From UBA1858 sp965262455 (GTDB lineage Bacteria > Pseudomonadota > Gammaproteobacteria > UBA4575): 64,000 nucleotides of DNA. This document shows positions 19,589 to 26,782 of this stretch, one piece after another. The stretch's first letter is position 1, and every line of letters begins with the position of its first letter. The stretch covers positions 1 through 64,000 of the forward strand of contig CBDHFH010000008.1 in the NCBI GenBank assembly GCA_965262455.1, written 5' to 3'. A program made the translations under genes and the position numbers. Below the pieces are notes generated by a model. That model ran no database searches. It was not told the origin of the DNA and worked only from the letters and a program-made list of their open reading frames with translations.

Positions 19589-20116
19589 ATGTCTAGAATT
19601 GCAAACCAACCAGTAGCTATTCCATCAGGCGTTGAAGTCAAGGTCGATGGGCAAAATGTTCGTGCAAAAGGCGCGAAAGGTGAAATGCAAATAGCGCTGC
19701 ACCCAACAGTAAAAGTAGTACAAGAAGATGCATCTTTAAAAGTGCAAGCGGATAACAAAGCTGCAGTAGCTATGGCAGGCACTATGCGTTCTTTGTTGAA
19801 CAACATCGTTGTAGGGGTGTCACAAGGGTTTGAAAAAAAACTTGAGCTTGTTGGTGTTGGTTATCGAGCACAGGCAAAAGGCAAGACGCTGAATTTGTCA
19901 CTTGGTTTTTCTCATCCAGTCGATTACCCCGTACCAGAGGGCATCACTATAGAAACGCCGAGTCAAACTGAAGTCGTTATTAAAGGGCCAGACAAGCAAC
20001 AAGTAGGACAGGTCGCTGCAGAAATTAGAGCGTATAGACCGCCCGAGCCATATAAGGGCAAAGGGGTTAAGTATGCAGATGAGCGTATCGTGCGCAAAGA
20101 AGCCAAGAAGAAATAA
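19589..20116 (+). CDS. rplF: 50S ribosomal protein L6
   Basis: L6 lies near the sarcin-ricin loop and the factor-binding site. The 175 residues hold two repeated L6 folds, with the C-terminal RAYRPPEPYKGKGVKY motif. A 63-base gap precedes rplR. Confidence 0.99.
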   Translation: MSRIANQPVAIPSGVEVKVDGQNVRAKGAKGEMQIALHPTVKVVQEDASLKVQADNKAAVAMAGTMRSLLNNIVVGVSQGFEKKLELVGVGYRAQAKGKTLNLSLGFSHPVDYPVPEGITIETPSQTEVVIKGPDKQQVGQVAAEIRAYRPPEPYKGKGVKYADERIVRKEAKKK

Positions 20117-20179
20117 CTGACAAGAAATAATTAGCTACAAAAGTAATAGAGAAGTTGATAAACACAAAGTGAACTAGCT

Positions 20180-20533
20180 ATGGATAAGAAAGCATCAAGA
20201 ATTCGTCGCAGCAGAAAGACTCGATTTAATATTCGGGCTCAAGGCGCCAATCGACTATGTGTTTTTCGAACTTCAAAACATATCTATGCGCAAGTTATTG
20301 ATGATACCACTGCTAATGTCATTGCAAGCGGGTCATCCCTGGATACCGATGTGCGAAGTAAAGTGAAGTACACAGGTAATGTTGAAGCGGCCAAAGCAGT
20401 GGGTAAATTAGTTGCTGAACGCGCTAAAGACAAAGGCATTACCAAAGTTGCATTTGATCGCTCTGGATTTAGATACCACGGGCGTGTGCAGGCGTTAGCT
20501 GATGCTGCGCGTGAAGCAGGTTTAGAGTTTTAA
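20180..20533 (+). CDS. rplR: 50S ribosomal protein L18
   Basis: L18 binds 5S rRNA together with L5. The 117 residues equal the E. coli length, with an arginine- and lysine-rich N-terminus and the FDRSGFRYHGRVQALADAAR motif at the C-terminal end. A 64-base gap precedes rpsE. Confidence 0.99.
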   Translation: MDKKASRIRRSRKTRFNIRAQGANRLCVFRTSKHIYAQVIDDTTANVIASGSSLDTDVRSKVKYTGNVEAAKAVGKLVAERAKDKGITKVAFDRSGFRYHGRVQALADAAREAGLEF

Positions 20534-20597
20534 TAACGTTCAGATGCTTTAAACATAATATAGAAAGTTAGAATAGAGATCGTTAAAGGGTAATTTA

Positions 20598-21110
20598 ATG
20601 GCCGGACAAGAAGTAACAACAAAAACTGCAGATGGGTTACAAGAAAAACTTGTTGCAGTGAATCGTGTGGCAAAAGTAGTTAAAGGCGGCCGACAATTTG
20701 GTTTTACAGCACTTACCGTAGTGGGTGATGGCGAGGGTAAAATTGGTTTCGGCTATGGCAAAGCTAAAGAAGTGCCAATTGCTATTCAAAAAGCAATGGA
20801 AAAAGCTCGTCGCAACATGAAAACAGTTCCTCTTAATGATGGCACATTGTATTACCCAAAAGTTGGCATTCATGGTGCCGCGAAAGTACATATGCAGCCA
20901 GCTTCAGAGGGTACTGGAATTATCGCGGGTGGTGCAATGCGCGCAGTGTTTGAAGTATTGGGTGTTAGAAATGTATTGGCAAAATGCATTGGTTCAAGAA
21001 ACCCAATTAATGTTGTGCGTGCCACTATGGAAGGTTTAACGAGTATGCAGTCTCCTGAGTCCATTGCATCTAAGCGTGGAAAATCAGTCGACGAAATATT
21101 GGGCCAATAA
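20598..21110 (+). CDS. rpsE: 30S ribosomal protein S5
   Basis: S5 contributes to accuracy and to the mRNA entry channel. The 170 residues contain the loop RVAKVVKGGRQFGF, where spectinomycin-resistance changes occur in other species, and the GFGYGKAKEVPIAIQKA motif. Confidence 0.99.
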   Translation: MAGQEVTTKTADGLQEKLVAVNRVAKVVKGGRQFGFTALTVVGDGEGKIGFGYGKAKEVPIAIQKAMEKARRNMKTVPLNDGTLYYPKVGIHGAAKVHMQPASEGTGIIAGGAMRAVFEVLGVRNVLAKCIGSRNPINVVRATMEGLTSMQSPESIASKRGKSVDEILGQ

Positions 21111-21137
21111 AACAGGCCAAGCTAGCAGGCAAGACAC

Positions 21138-21320
21138 ATGAGCAAACAACTACAAGTAACAATGGTCAAAAGTATCCATGGGCGTCTTAAGTCGCACCAA
21201 GCCTGCGCACGTGGACTTGGTATTCGTCGCATCCACAATCCAGTGATTGTCCAAGATACACCAGAAAATCGCGGCATGATTAATAAAATTCAGTACATGC
21301 TCAAAGTTGAGGAAATCTAA
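21138..21320 (+). CDS. rpmD: 50S ribosomal protein L30
   Basis: This small 50S protein of 60 residues is typical in length. It contains the pattern VKSIHGRLKSHQ and the GLGIRRIHNPV block. It ends one base before the rplO ATG. Confidence 0.98.
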   Translation: MSKQLQVTMVKSIHGRLKSHQACARGLGIRRIHNPVIVQDTPENRGMINKIQYMLKVEEI

Positions 21321-21321
21321 C

Positions 21322-21756
21322 ATGCGCCTAAATACATTAAAGCCTGCAGAGGGTAGTCGCAGTAATCGTAAACGAGTTGGGCGCGGCATCGGTTCTGGTT
21401 TAGGTAAAACTTCTGGTCGAGGTCACAAAGGACAAAAGTCGCGTTCGGGCGGCTTTCATAAGATCGGATTCGAAGGCGGTCAAATGCCTTTGCAACGTCG
21501 CTTGCCGAAATTTGGATTTCGCTCGGCCAAAGCAAAGTTAACTGCTGAAGTTCGTTTACATGAATTGTTGCTGACTGATGCGGCAGTGGTAGATATCAAG
21601 GCCTTAAAAGAGGCGAATGTCATACCTGCATTTACTCAGAGAGTAAAAGTGATACTTTCAGGCGAAATTGATCAAGCGGTAACGACACGTGGATTAGTAT
21701 TTACTAAAGGCGCGCGCCAAGCGGTTGAGGCTGCGGGCGGTAAAATAGAAGATTAA
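21322..21756 (+). CDS. rplO: 50S ribosomal protein L15
   Basis: L15 is a late-assembly 50S protein. The ATG at 21322 gives MRLNTLKPAEGSRSNRKRVG and 144 residues, identical in length to E. coli. A longer frame from 21307 would overlap rpmD and is not supported. The glycine-rich GRGIGSGLGKTSGRGHKGQ region is present. Confidence 0.98.
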   Translation: MRLNTLKPAEGSRSNRKRVGRGIGSGLGKTSGRGHKGQKSRSGGFHKIGFEGGQMPLQRRLPKFGFRSAKAKLTAEVRLHELLLTDAAVVDIKALKEANVIPAFTQRVKVILSGEIDQAVTTRGLVFTKGARQAVEAAGGKIED

Positions 21757-21768
21757 GACCAGGTAATT

Positions 21769-23106
21769 ATGTCAGCATCCCGTGAAAAAATGGCAGCCCA
21801 ACTAAGTGGGATGGGGCAATTATCTGAACTAAAGCAACGCCTATTGTTTGTGTTGATGGCGTTAATTGTGTATCGCATTGGCACGTTTATTCCTACGCCC
21901 GGTATTGATCCGGCAGCGATGGCACGCTTTTTTGAAGAACAAAGCGGCACGATCCTGAACATGTTTAATATGTTTTCAGGAGGAGCGCTAGAGCGACTAA
22001 GTATATTTGCGTTGGGAATTATGCCGTATATTTCTGCATCCATTATCATGCAGCTAATGAGCGCGGTCATACCATCGCTAAAAGAGTTAAAAAAAGAGGG
22101 CGAAGCTGGACGCCGCAAAATCACCCAGTACACACGCTATGGAACGGTGGTATTAGCCACATTCCAAGCAATTGGTGTGTCAATTGCCCTGCAAAATCAG
22201 GGCGTGGCTTTGCATCCCGGCCCAAGCTTTGTATTTACCGCCGCGATTAGCTTAGTGACAGGCACAATGTTTTTGATGTGGCTTGGTGAGCAAATCACAG
22301 AACGTGGTATCGGTAACGGCATATCAATCATTATCTTTGCTGGTATTGTGGCTGGGTTACCCGCAGCGGTGGGCGGCACATTAGAGCTGGCCCGAACGGG
22401 TGAGTTGTCTAGCGGCTTGGTGTTGTTGCTGTTTGTAATGGCCATTGTCGTCACCGCCTTTGTAGTATTTGTCGAACGAGGACAGCGTCGCATCACAGTT
22501 AACTATGCGAAGCGACAACAAGGCAGAAAGATGTATGCGGCACAGTCTAGTCACTTGCCGTTGAAGTTGAACATGTCGGGTGTAATACCGCCTATTTTCG
22601 CTTCGAGTATTATTTTGTTTCCTGCAACATTAGGTCAGTGGGCAGGTAATGTTGAAGGATTTGGCTGGTTAGCTGACATCTCGGCAACGCTTGCTCCAGG
22701 ACAGCCGTTGTATGTGTTGTTTTACGCTTTAGCGATTATATTTTTCTGTTTTTTCTATACTGCGATCGTATTTGATTCGCGAGAAACAGCAGATAATTTA
22801 AAACGCTCAGGTGCATTTATTCCAGGTATTCGACCGGGTGAGCAAAGCGCACGTTATATAGACTCAGTACTTACTCGCTTAACTGCGGTCGGTGCCATCT
22901 ACATAACACTTGTATGTTTAATGCCAGAGTTTTTAATACTTAAATGGAATGTACCATTTTACTTTGGCGGCACATCGCTTTTGATTATTGTTGTTGTGGT
23001 GATGGATTTTATCGCGCAAGTGCAATCACACTTGATGTCACACCAATACGAAGGGCTAATGAAGAAAGCGAATTTAAAAGGTGGTCGAGCTGGTCAGCTG
23101 CGATAA
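21769..23106 (+). CDS. secY: Protein translocase subunit SecY
   Basis: SecY forms the membrane channel for Sec-dependent export and insertion. The 445 residues show the usual ten hydrophobic segments. The plug-region start TPGIDPAAMARFF and the cytoplasmic loop VFVERGQRRITVNYAKRQ are both visible. It sits between rplO and rpmJ as in other gammaproteobacteria. Confidence 0.99.
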   Translation: MSASREKMAAQLSGMGQLSELKQRLLFVLMALIVYRIGTFIPTPGIDPAAMARFFEEQSGTILNMFNMFSGGALERLSIFALGIMPYISASIIMQLMSAVIPSLKELKKEGEAGRRKITQYTRYGTVVLATFQAIGVSIALQNQGVALHPGPSFVFTAAISLVTGTMFLMWLGEQITERGIGNGISIIIFAGIVAGLPAAVGGTLELARTGELSSGLVLLLFVMAIVVTAFVVFVERGQRRITVNYAKRQQGRKMYAAQSSHLPLKLNMSGVIPPIFASSIILFPATLGQWAGNVEGFGWLADISATLAPGQPLYVLFYALAIIFFCFFYTAIVFDSRETADNLKRSGAFIPGIRPGEQSARYIDSVLTRLTAVGAIYITLVCLMPEFLILKWNVPFYFGGTSLLIIVVVVMDFIAQVQSHLMSHQYEGLMKKANLKGGRAGQLR

Positions 23107-23143
23107 GTTGAGACTGCTTGAGTTAATTGATTAGGAAAAACAA

Positions 23144-23257
23144 ATGAAAGTCAGGGCATCAGTAAAAAAGCTATGTCGAAACTGTAAAGTGATTCGTCGA
23201 AATCGCGTTGTACGTGTGATTTGCACGGATCCAAGACATAAGCAAAGACAGGGCTAA
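23144..23257 (+). CDS. rpmJ: 50S ribosomal protein L36, zinc-ribbon form
   Basis: This 37-residue protein begins MKVRASVKKLCRNCKVI and ends PRHKQRQG. The CxxC pair plus a later Cys and His form the zinc-binding site of the C+ type. It lies 37 bases after secY, in the standard place at the end of the spc genes. Confidence 0.97.
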   Translation: MKVRASVKKLCRNCKVIRRNRVVRVICTDPRHKQRQG

Positions 23258-23284
23258 ATAAGCGCTCTGAATTAGAGAATATGA

Positions 23285-23312
23285 TTGAAACCCGTGATTT
23301 TGTTGGTAAAAT
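23285..23312 (+). promoter_or_regulatory. Sigma70-type promoter of the alpha operon
   Basis: TTGAAA (23285-23290), a 16-base spacer and TAAAAT (23307-23312) are followed by TCGCGGCTTCCT. The same stretch follows the -10 box before rplC. The predicted start of transcription is about 23319-23320, with rpsM starting at 23376. Confidence 0.75.
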
Positions 23313-23321
23313 TCGCGGCTT

Positions 23322-23337
23322 CCTTGTTAAAACAAGG
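23322..23337 (+). promoter_or_regulatory. 5'-terminal hairpin in the rpsM leader
   Basis: CCTTGTT (23322-23328) and AACAAGG (23331-23337) are perfect complements with a 2-base loop. The hairpin begins within a few bases of the predicted transcript start. In E. coli S4 represses this operon via a leader pseudoknot; I could not confirm such a fold here. Confidence 0.55.
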
Positions 23338-23375
23338 CGCAAAGGTGCGCGAAAGATTAAAATTAGGAGTGTAAT

Positions 23376-23732
23376 GTGGCACGTATTGCCGGAATAAATA
23401 TACCAGTGCATAAGCATACTGAAATCGCCTTAACCGCGATATTTGGTATTGGACGTACTCGATCCAGAGAAATCTGTGCGGTCACTGGCATTAGTCCATC
23501 AGCAAAGATTAAAGATTTGACTGAAGACGAAATCGAGAAACTGCGTGTAGAAGTGGCGAAATTTGAAGTTGAAGGTGATCTTCGACGTGAAATTTCTATG
23601 AATATCAAGCGCTTGATGGATTTGGGTACTTATCGCGGAATCCGTCATCGGCGTGGATTGCCTTTGCGTGGTCAGCGCACTAAAACTAATGCGCGCACTC
23701 GTAAAGGGCCTAGACGTCCCATTAAGCGATAA
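23376..23732 (+). CDS. rpsM: 30S ribosomal protein S13
   Basis: S13 forms inter-subunit bridges and contacts P-site tRNA. The GTG at 23376, with AGGAG upstream, gives MARIAGINIPVHKH. The 118 residues match E. coli. The basic C-terminal RGQRTKTNARTRKGPRRP tail is intact. Confidence 0.99.
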   Translation: MARIAGINIPVHKHTEIALTAIFGIGRTRSREICAVTGISPSAKIKDLTEDEIEKLRVEVAKFEVEGDLRREISMNIKRLMDLGTYRGIRHRRGLPLRGQRTKTNARTRKGPRRPIKR

Positions 23733-23779
23733 CTAACGCTCCATATCATATAAAGCAAAGAGATTATTAAGGTTTAACT

Positions 23780-24172
23780 ATGGCAACAACAAGTGCAGGC
23801 CGCGGAAAGAAGAAAATAAAAAGAGTAGTGACCGATGGCATTGCTCATATCAACGCGTCTTTCAATAACACCATTATCACTATCACAGATCGTCAAGGTA
23901 ATGCATTAGCCTGGGCGACATCCGGTGGTTCTGGCTTCCGTGGATCACGCAAAAGTACGCCATTTGCTGCACAAGTTGCTGCTGAACGCTGTGGCAATGT
24001 CGCGCTGGAATACGGCATGAAAAATCTTGATGTATTAGTGAAAGGTCCAGGACCAGGACGTGAATCGGCAGTACGCGCGTTAAATGCACTTGGCTTCAAA
24101 ATTGCCAATATATCGGATATCACGCCTATTCCACATAACGGCTGTCGTCCACCTAAAAAGCGCAGGGTGTAA
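23780..24172 (+). CDS. rpsK: 30S ribosomal protein S11
   Basis: S11 lies on the 30S platform near the mRNA exit. The 130 residues show the AHINASFNNTIITITDRQGN core and the C-terminal DITPIPHNGCRPPKKRRV tail, the site of an isoaspartate in E. coli. Confidence 0.99.
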   Translation: MATTSAGRGKKKIKRVVTDGIAHINASFNNTIITITDRQGNALAWATSGGSGFRGSRKSTPFAAQVAAERCGNVALEYGMKNLDVLVKGPGPGRESAVRALNALGFKIANISDITPIPHNGCRPPKKRRV

Positions 24173-24177
24173 TCAGT

Positions 24178-24798
24178 ATGGCTAGATATTTAGGACCAAA
24201 ATGTAAGTTAAGTCGTCGTGAAGGCACAGATCTTCTACTTAAAAGCCGGCTTCGACCACTAGACTCTAAGTGCAAGGCAGACAAAGTGCCTGGCCAGCAT
24301 GGCGATAAGCGAGGTAGAACGTCAGATTACGGTCTACAGTTACGCGAAAAACAAAAATTGCGTCGCATGTATGGTGTGTTAGAAAAGCAGTTTAGTAATT
24401 ATTATAAAAAAGCAAATTTGAAGAAAGGCTCTACCGGTGAGAATTTGTTAGAGCTATTAGAGTGTAGATTGGATAATGTAGTTTATCGTATGGGATTTGG
24501 TGTCACGCGTGCGGAATGTCGTCAGCTTGTTAGCCACAAATCTATCGAAGTTAATGGAAGCATCGTCAATATTCCTTCCTATCAAGTCAGAGCAGAAGAT
24601 GTAATATCGGTACGTGAAAAAGCGCGCAAGCAGTTACGTATTCAAGACTCACTTAACACAGCTGAACAATTCGGATTCCCAGACTGGGTGACAGTAGATA
24701 CCAAAAAGATGGTAGGCACATTTAAGTCGGCACCAGAGAGAAGTGATTTACCATCAGACATCAATGAATCACTTGTAGTCGAGCTTTACTCTAAGTAA
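24178..24798 (+). CDS. rpsD: 30S ribosomal protein S4
   Basis: S4 initiates 30S assembly. In E. coli it is the repressor of this operon. The 206 residues match the family exactly. The S4 RNA-binding domain (RLDNVVYRMGFGVTRAECRQ) lies in the middle of the protein. It begins 5 bases after rpsK. Confidence 0.99.
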   Translation: MARYLGPKCKLSRREGTDLLLKSRLRPLDSKCKADKVPGQHGDKRGRTSDYGLQLREKQKLRRMYGVLEKQFSNYYKKANLKKGSTGENLLELLECRLDNVVYRMGFGVTRAECRQLVSHKSIEVNGSIVNIPSYQVRAEDVISVREKARKQLRIQDSLNTAEQFGFPDWVTVDTKKMVGTFKSAPERSDLPSDINESLVVELYSK

Positions 24799-24856
24799 TA
24801 AGTAAGCCCGACATAATATACTTATAGATCAGCAACAACAGCTTAAGAGGTCATAT

Positions 24857-25849
24857 ATGGCAAGTTCAAACGAGTTACTCAAGCCTAGATTAGTCGACGT
24901 TAACGTCATTAATCCAACGAGTGCAAAAATTGTCTTAGAGCCATTAGAAAGAGGCTTTGGCCATACTTTAGGAAATGCTTTACGCAGAATTTTATTGTCT
25001 TCAATTCAGGGTTGTGCCGTCGTAGAGGCGCAAATTGAGGGTGTATTGCATGAATACACAGCTATTGAAGGTGTGCAAGAAGATGTTGTTGATATTTTGC
25101 TAAACCTTAAAGGTCTGGCGATTAAAATGCACAATAAAAATGAAGCAACCCTGACAGTCAACAAAATGGGTCCAGGTGTATTGACTGCTGCTGACATACA
25201 AGGCGATCACGATATTGAAATAGTCAATCCAGAGCATGTCATTGCACACATCACAACAGGTGGCTCAATCAATATGACATTGAAAGTTGCCAAAGGACGT
25301 GGTTATGTTCCTTCAACTCAAAGAAATTCTGATGAAGACCGTGCTATCGGTACGCTTTTATTAGACGCAAGTTTCAGTCCGGTACGACGCGTATCCTATG
25401 CAGTTGAGAGTGCACGTGTAGAACAACGCACTAATTTAGATAAACTGATTATTGACTTGCAAACAGATGGCACAGTGGATCCTGAAGAGACGGTACGCAA
25501 AGCGGCAGGAATTCTTCAGCAACAATTAACAGTGTTCGTCGATTTGCAAGGTGATGAGCAAGAAGAACAAGTCAGTAATGAAGCAGAAATTGATCCAATA
25601 CTGGTACGACCTGTTGATGATTTAGAATTAACAGTCAGATCTGCAAACTGTTTGAAAGCAGAAAATATTTACTACATTGGTGATCTGATTCAACGCACTG
25701 AAGTTGAGTTATTGAAGACACCGAATCTGGGTAAAAAATCACTGACTGAAATTAAAGACGTGCTAGGTTCGCATGGATTGTCATTAGGCATGCGTCTAGA
25801 AAACTGGCCACCTGCGCATATGAAAGAAGAACGCAAACCATTACTATAA
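24857..25849 (+). CDS. rpoA: RNA polymerase alpha subunit
   Basis: Alpha dimerises to start polymerase assembly, and its C-terminal domain binds UP elements and activators. The 330 residues hold the N-terminal assembly domain (HTLGNALRRILLSS near residue 35), an acidic linker, and the C-terminal domain. Arg261 here corresponds to the UP-element-binding Arg265 of E. coli. It lies between rpsD and rplQ as usual. Confidence 0.99.
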   Translation: MASSNELLKPRLVDVNVINPTSAKIVLEPLERGFGHTLGNALRRILLSSIQGCAVVEAQIEGVLHEYTAIEGVQEDVVDILLNLKGLAIKMHNKNEATLTVNKMGPGVLTAADIQGDHDIEIVNPEHVIAHITTGGSINMTLKVAKGRGYVPSTQRNSDEDRAIGTLLLDASFSPVRRVSYAVESARVEQRTNLDKLIIDLQTDGTVDPEETVRKAAGILQQQLTVFVDLQGDEQEEQVSNEAEIDPILVRPVDDLELTVRSANCLKAENIYYIGDLIQRTEVELLKTPNLGKKSLTEIKDVLGSHGLSLGMRLENWPPAHMKEERKPLL

Positions 25850-25867
25850 GTTTGCAGGTAAAGAATT

Positions 25868-26230
25868 ATGAGACATAGACACTCAGGTAGAAAGCTAAAT
25901 AGAACCGATACACATCGTAATGCGATGATGCAAAACATGGCGGTATCACTTGTTGAGCATGAAATCATTAAAACGACGTTGCCAAAAGCAAAAGAGCTTC
26001 GTCGAGTGATCGAGCCATTAATTACTAAAGCTAAGCAAGACTCTGTCGCGCAACGCAGATTAGTATTTTCTCGTTTACGAGATAAAGCAGCAGTGGGTAA
26101 ATTATTTACTGAACTTGGCCCGCGTTATAAAGAACGTCCTGGTGGGTATTTGCGAATCTTAAAATGTGGGTTCCGTGCAGGTGATAATGCACCAATGGCG
26201 CTGGTTGAATTAGTCGATCGTCCAGAATAA
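25868..26230 (+). CDS. rplQ: 50S ribosomal protein L17
   Basis: L17 lies near the tunnel exit. The 120 residues begin MRHRHSGRKLNRTDTHR and end with the GDNAPMALVELVDRPE block, slightly shorter than E. coli (127). It is the last gene of the alpha operon. Confidence 0.99.
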   Translation: MRHRHSGRKLNRTDTHRNAMMQNMAVSLVEHEIIKTTLPKAKELRRVIEPLITKAKQDSVAQRRLVFSRLRDKAAVGKLFTELGPRYKERPGGYLRILKCGFRAGDNAPMALVELVDRPE

Positions 26231-26254
26231 GACACCTAATAAATCATGTAATGT

Positions 26255-26282
26255 AAAAGCCAGGCAATATGTCTGGCTTTTT
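26255..26282 (+). terminator. Intrinsic terminator after rplQ
   Basis: AAAAGCCAG (26255-26263) pairs perfectly with CTGGCTTTT (26273-26281) around a 9-base loop, ending in a T-run. It closes the ribosomal protein block 25 bases after the rplQ stop. Confidence 0.9.
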
Positions 26283-26345
26283 GCGTTATATGCATGTCTA
26301 ATATTTGTGAGTTAATTGTTGGTCAAATAATGCTTATATACATTT

Positions 26346-26744
26346 ATGGATTGTAATGCGCGAATATTAATTTCAGGAGCGGGCATAGCCGGATTGGGTT
26401 GTGCTGCGTGGTTACATAAAAAGGGATTTTCACCAGTCATTGTGGAAAAAGCTGGTTCTGTTCGTGCGGGCGGGTATTTAGTATCAGTCTCCCATCACGC
26501 CTATCATTTAGTTGAGGCGTTAGGGTTGTTACCTGAGCTAAAGAAAAGAGATACCGGCATTAGACGCTCAAGTTATCACGATGTATCTGGCCGAAATTTA
26601 TTGTCACTAGACTACCAAAATCTATTTGAGAAAGTTGATGTGAGCCGCTATATTCAGTTTTGCTCAACTTATGCATTATATTTTCAGCTATGTGCGATCA
26701 GTGTGTTTTGGTATAAGTTTAAAATAGTTCAATCAAAAACTTGA
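26346..26744 (+). pseudogene. Truncated N-terminal remnant of an FAD-dependent monooxygenase
   Basis: The first part reads as the start of a flavoprotein of the PHBH/UbiH-like group. It has the dinucleotide-binding GAGIAGLGCAAWL fold near residue 11 and an acidic VEKAG end of the second strand. Homology fades after about residue 105 (VDVSRYIQ), where these enzymes normally continue with the arginine-containing FAD contact and about 250 more residues. The remaining 27 residues look random, and no other frame continues the enzyme before the uvrA 3' end. I read it as a gene decayed by an internal or 3' deletion. The substrate of the original enzyme cannot be told. Confidence 0.75.
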
Positions 26745-26782
26745 ACAATGCCAGTTAGATATATTTCACGTTTGGCTATGAA

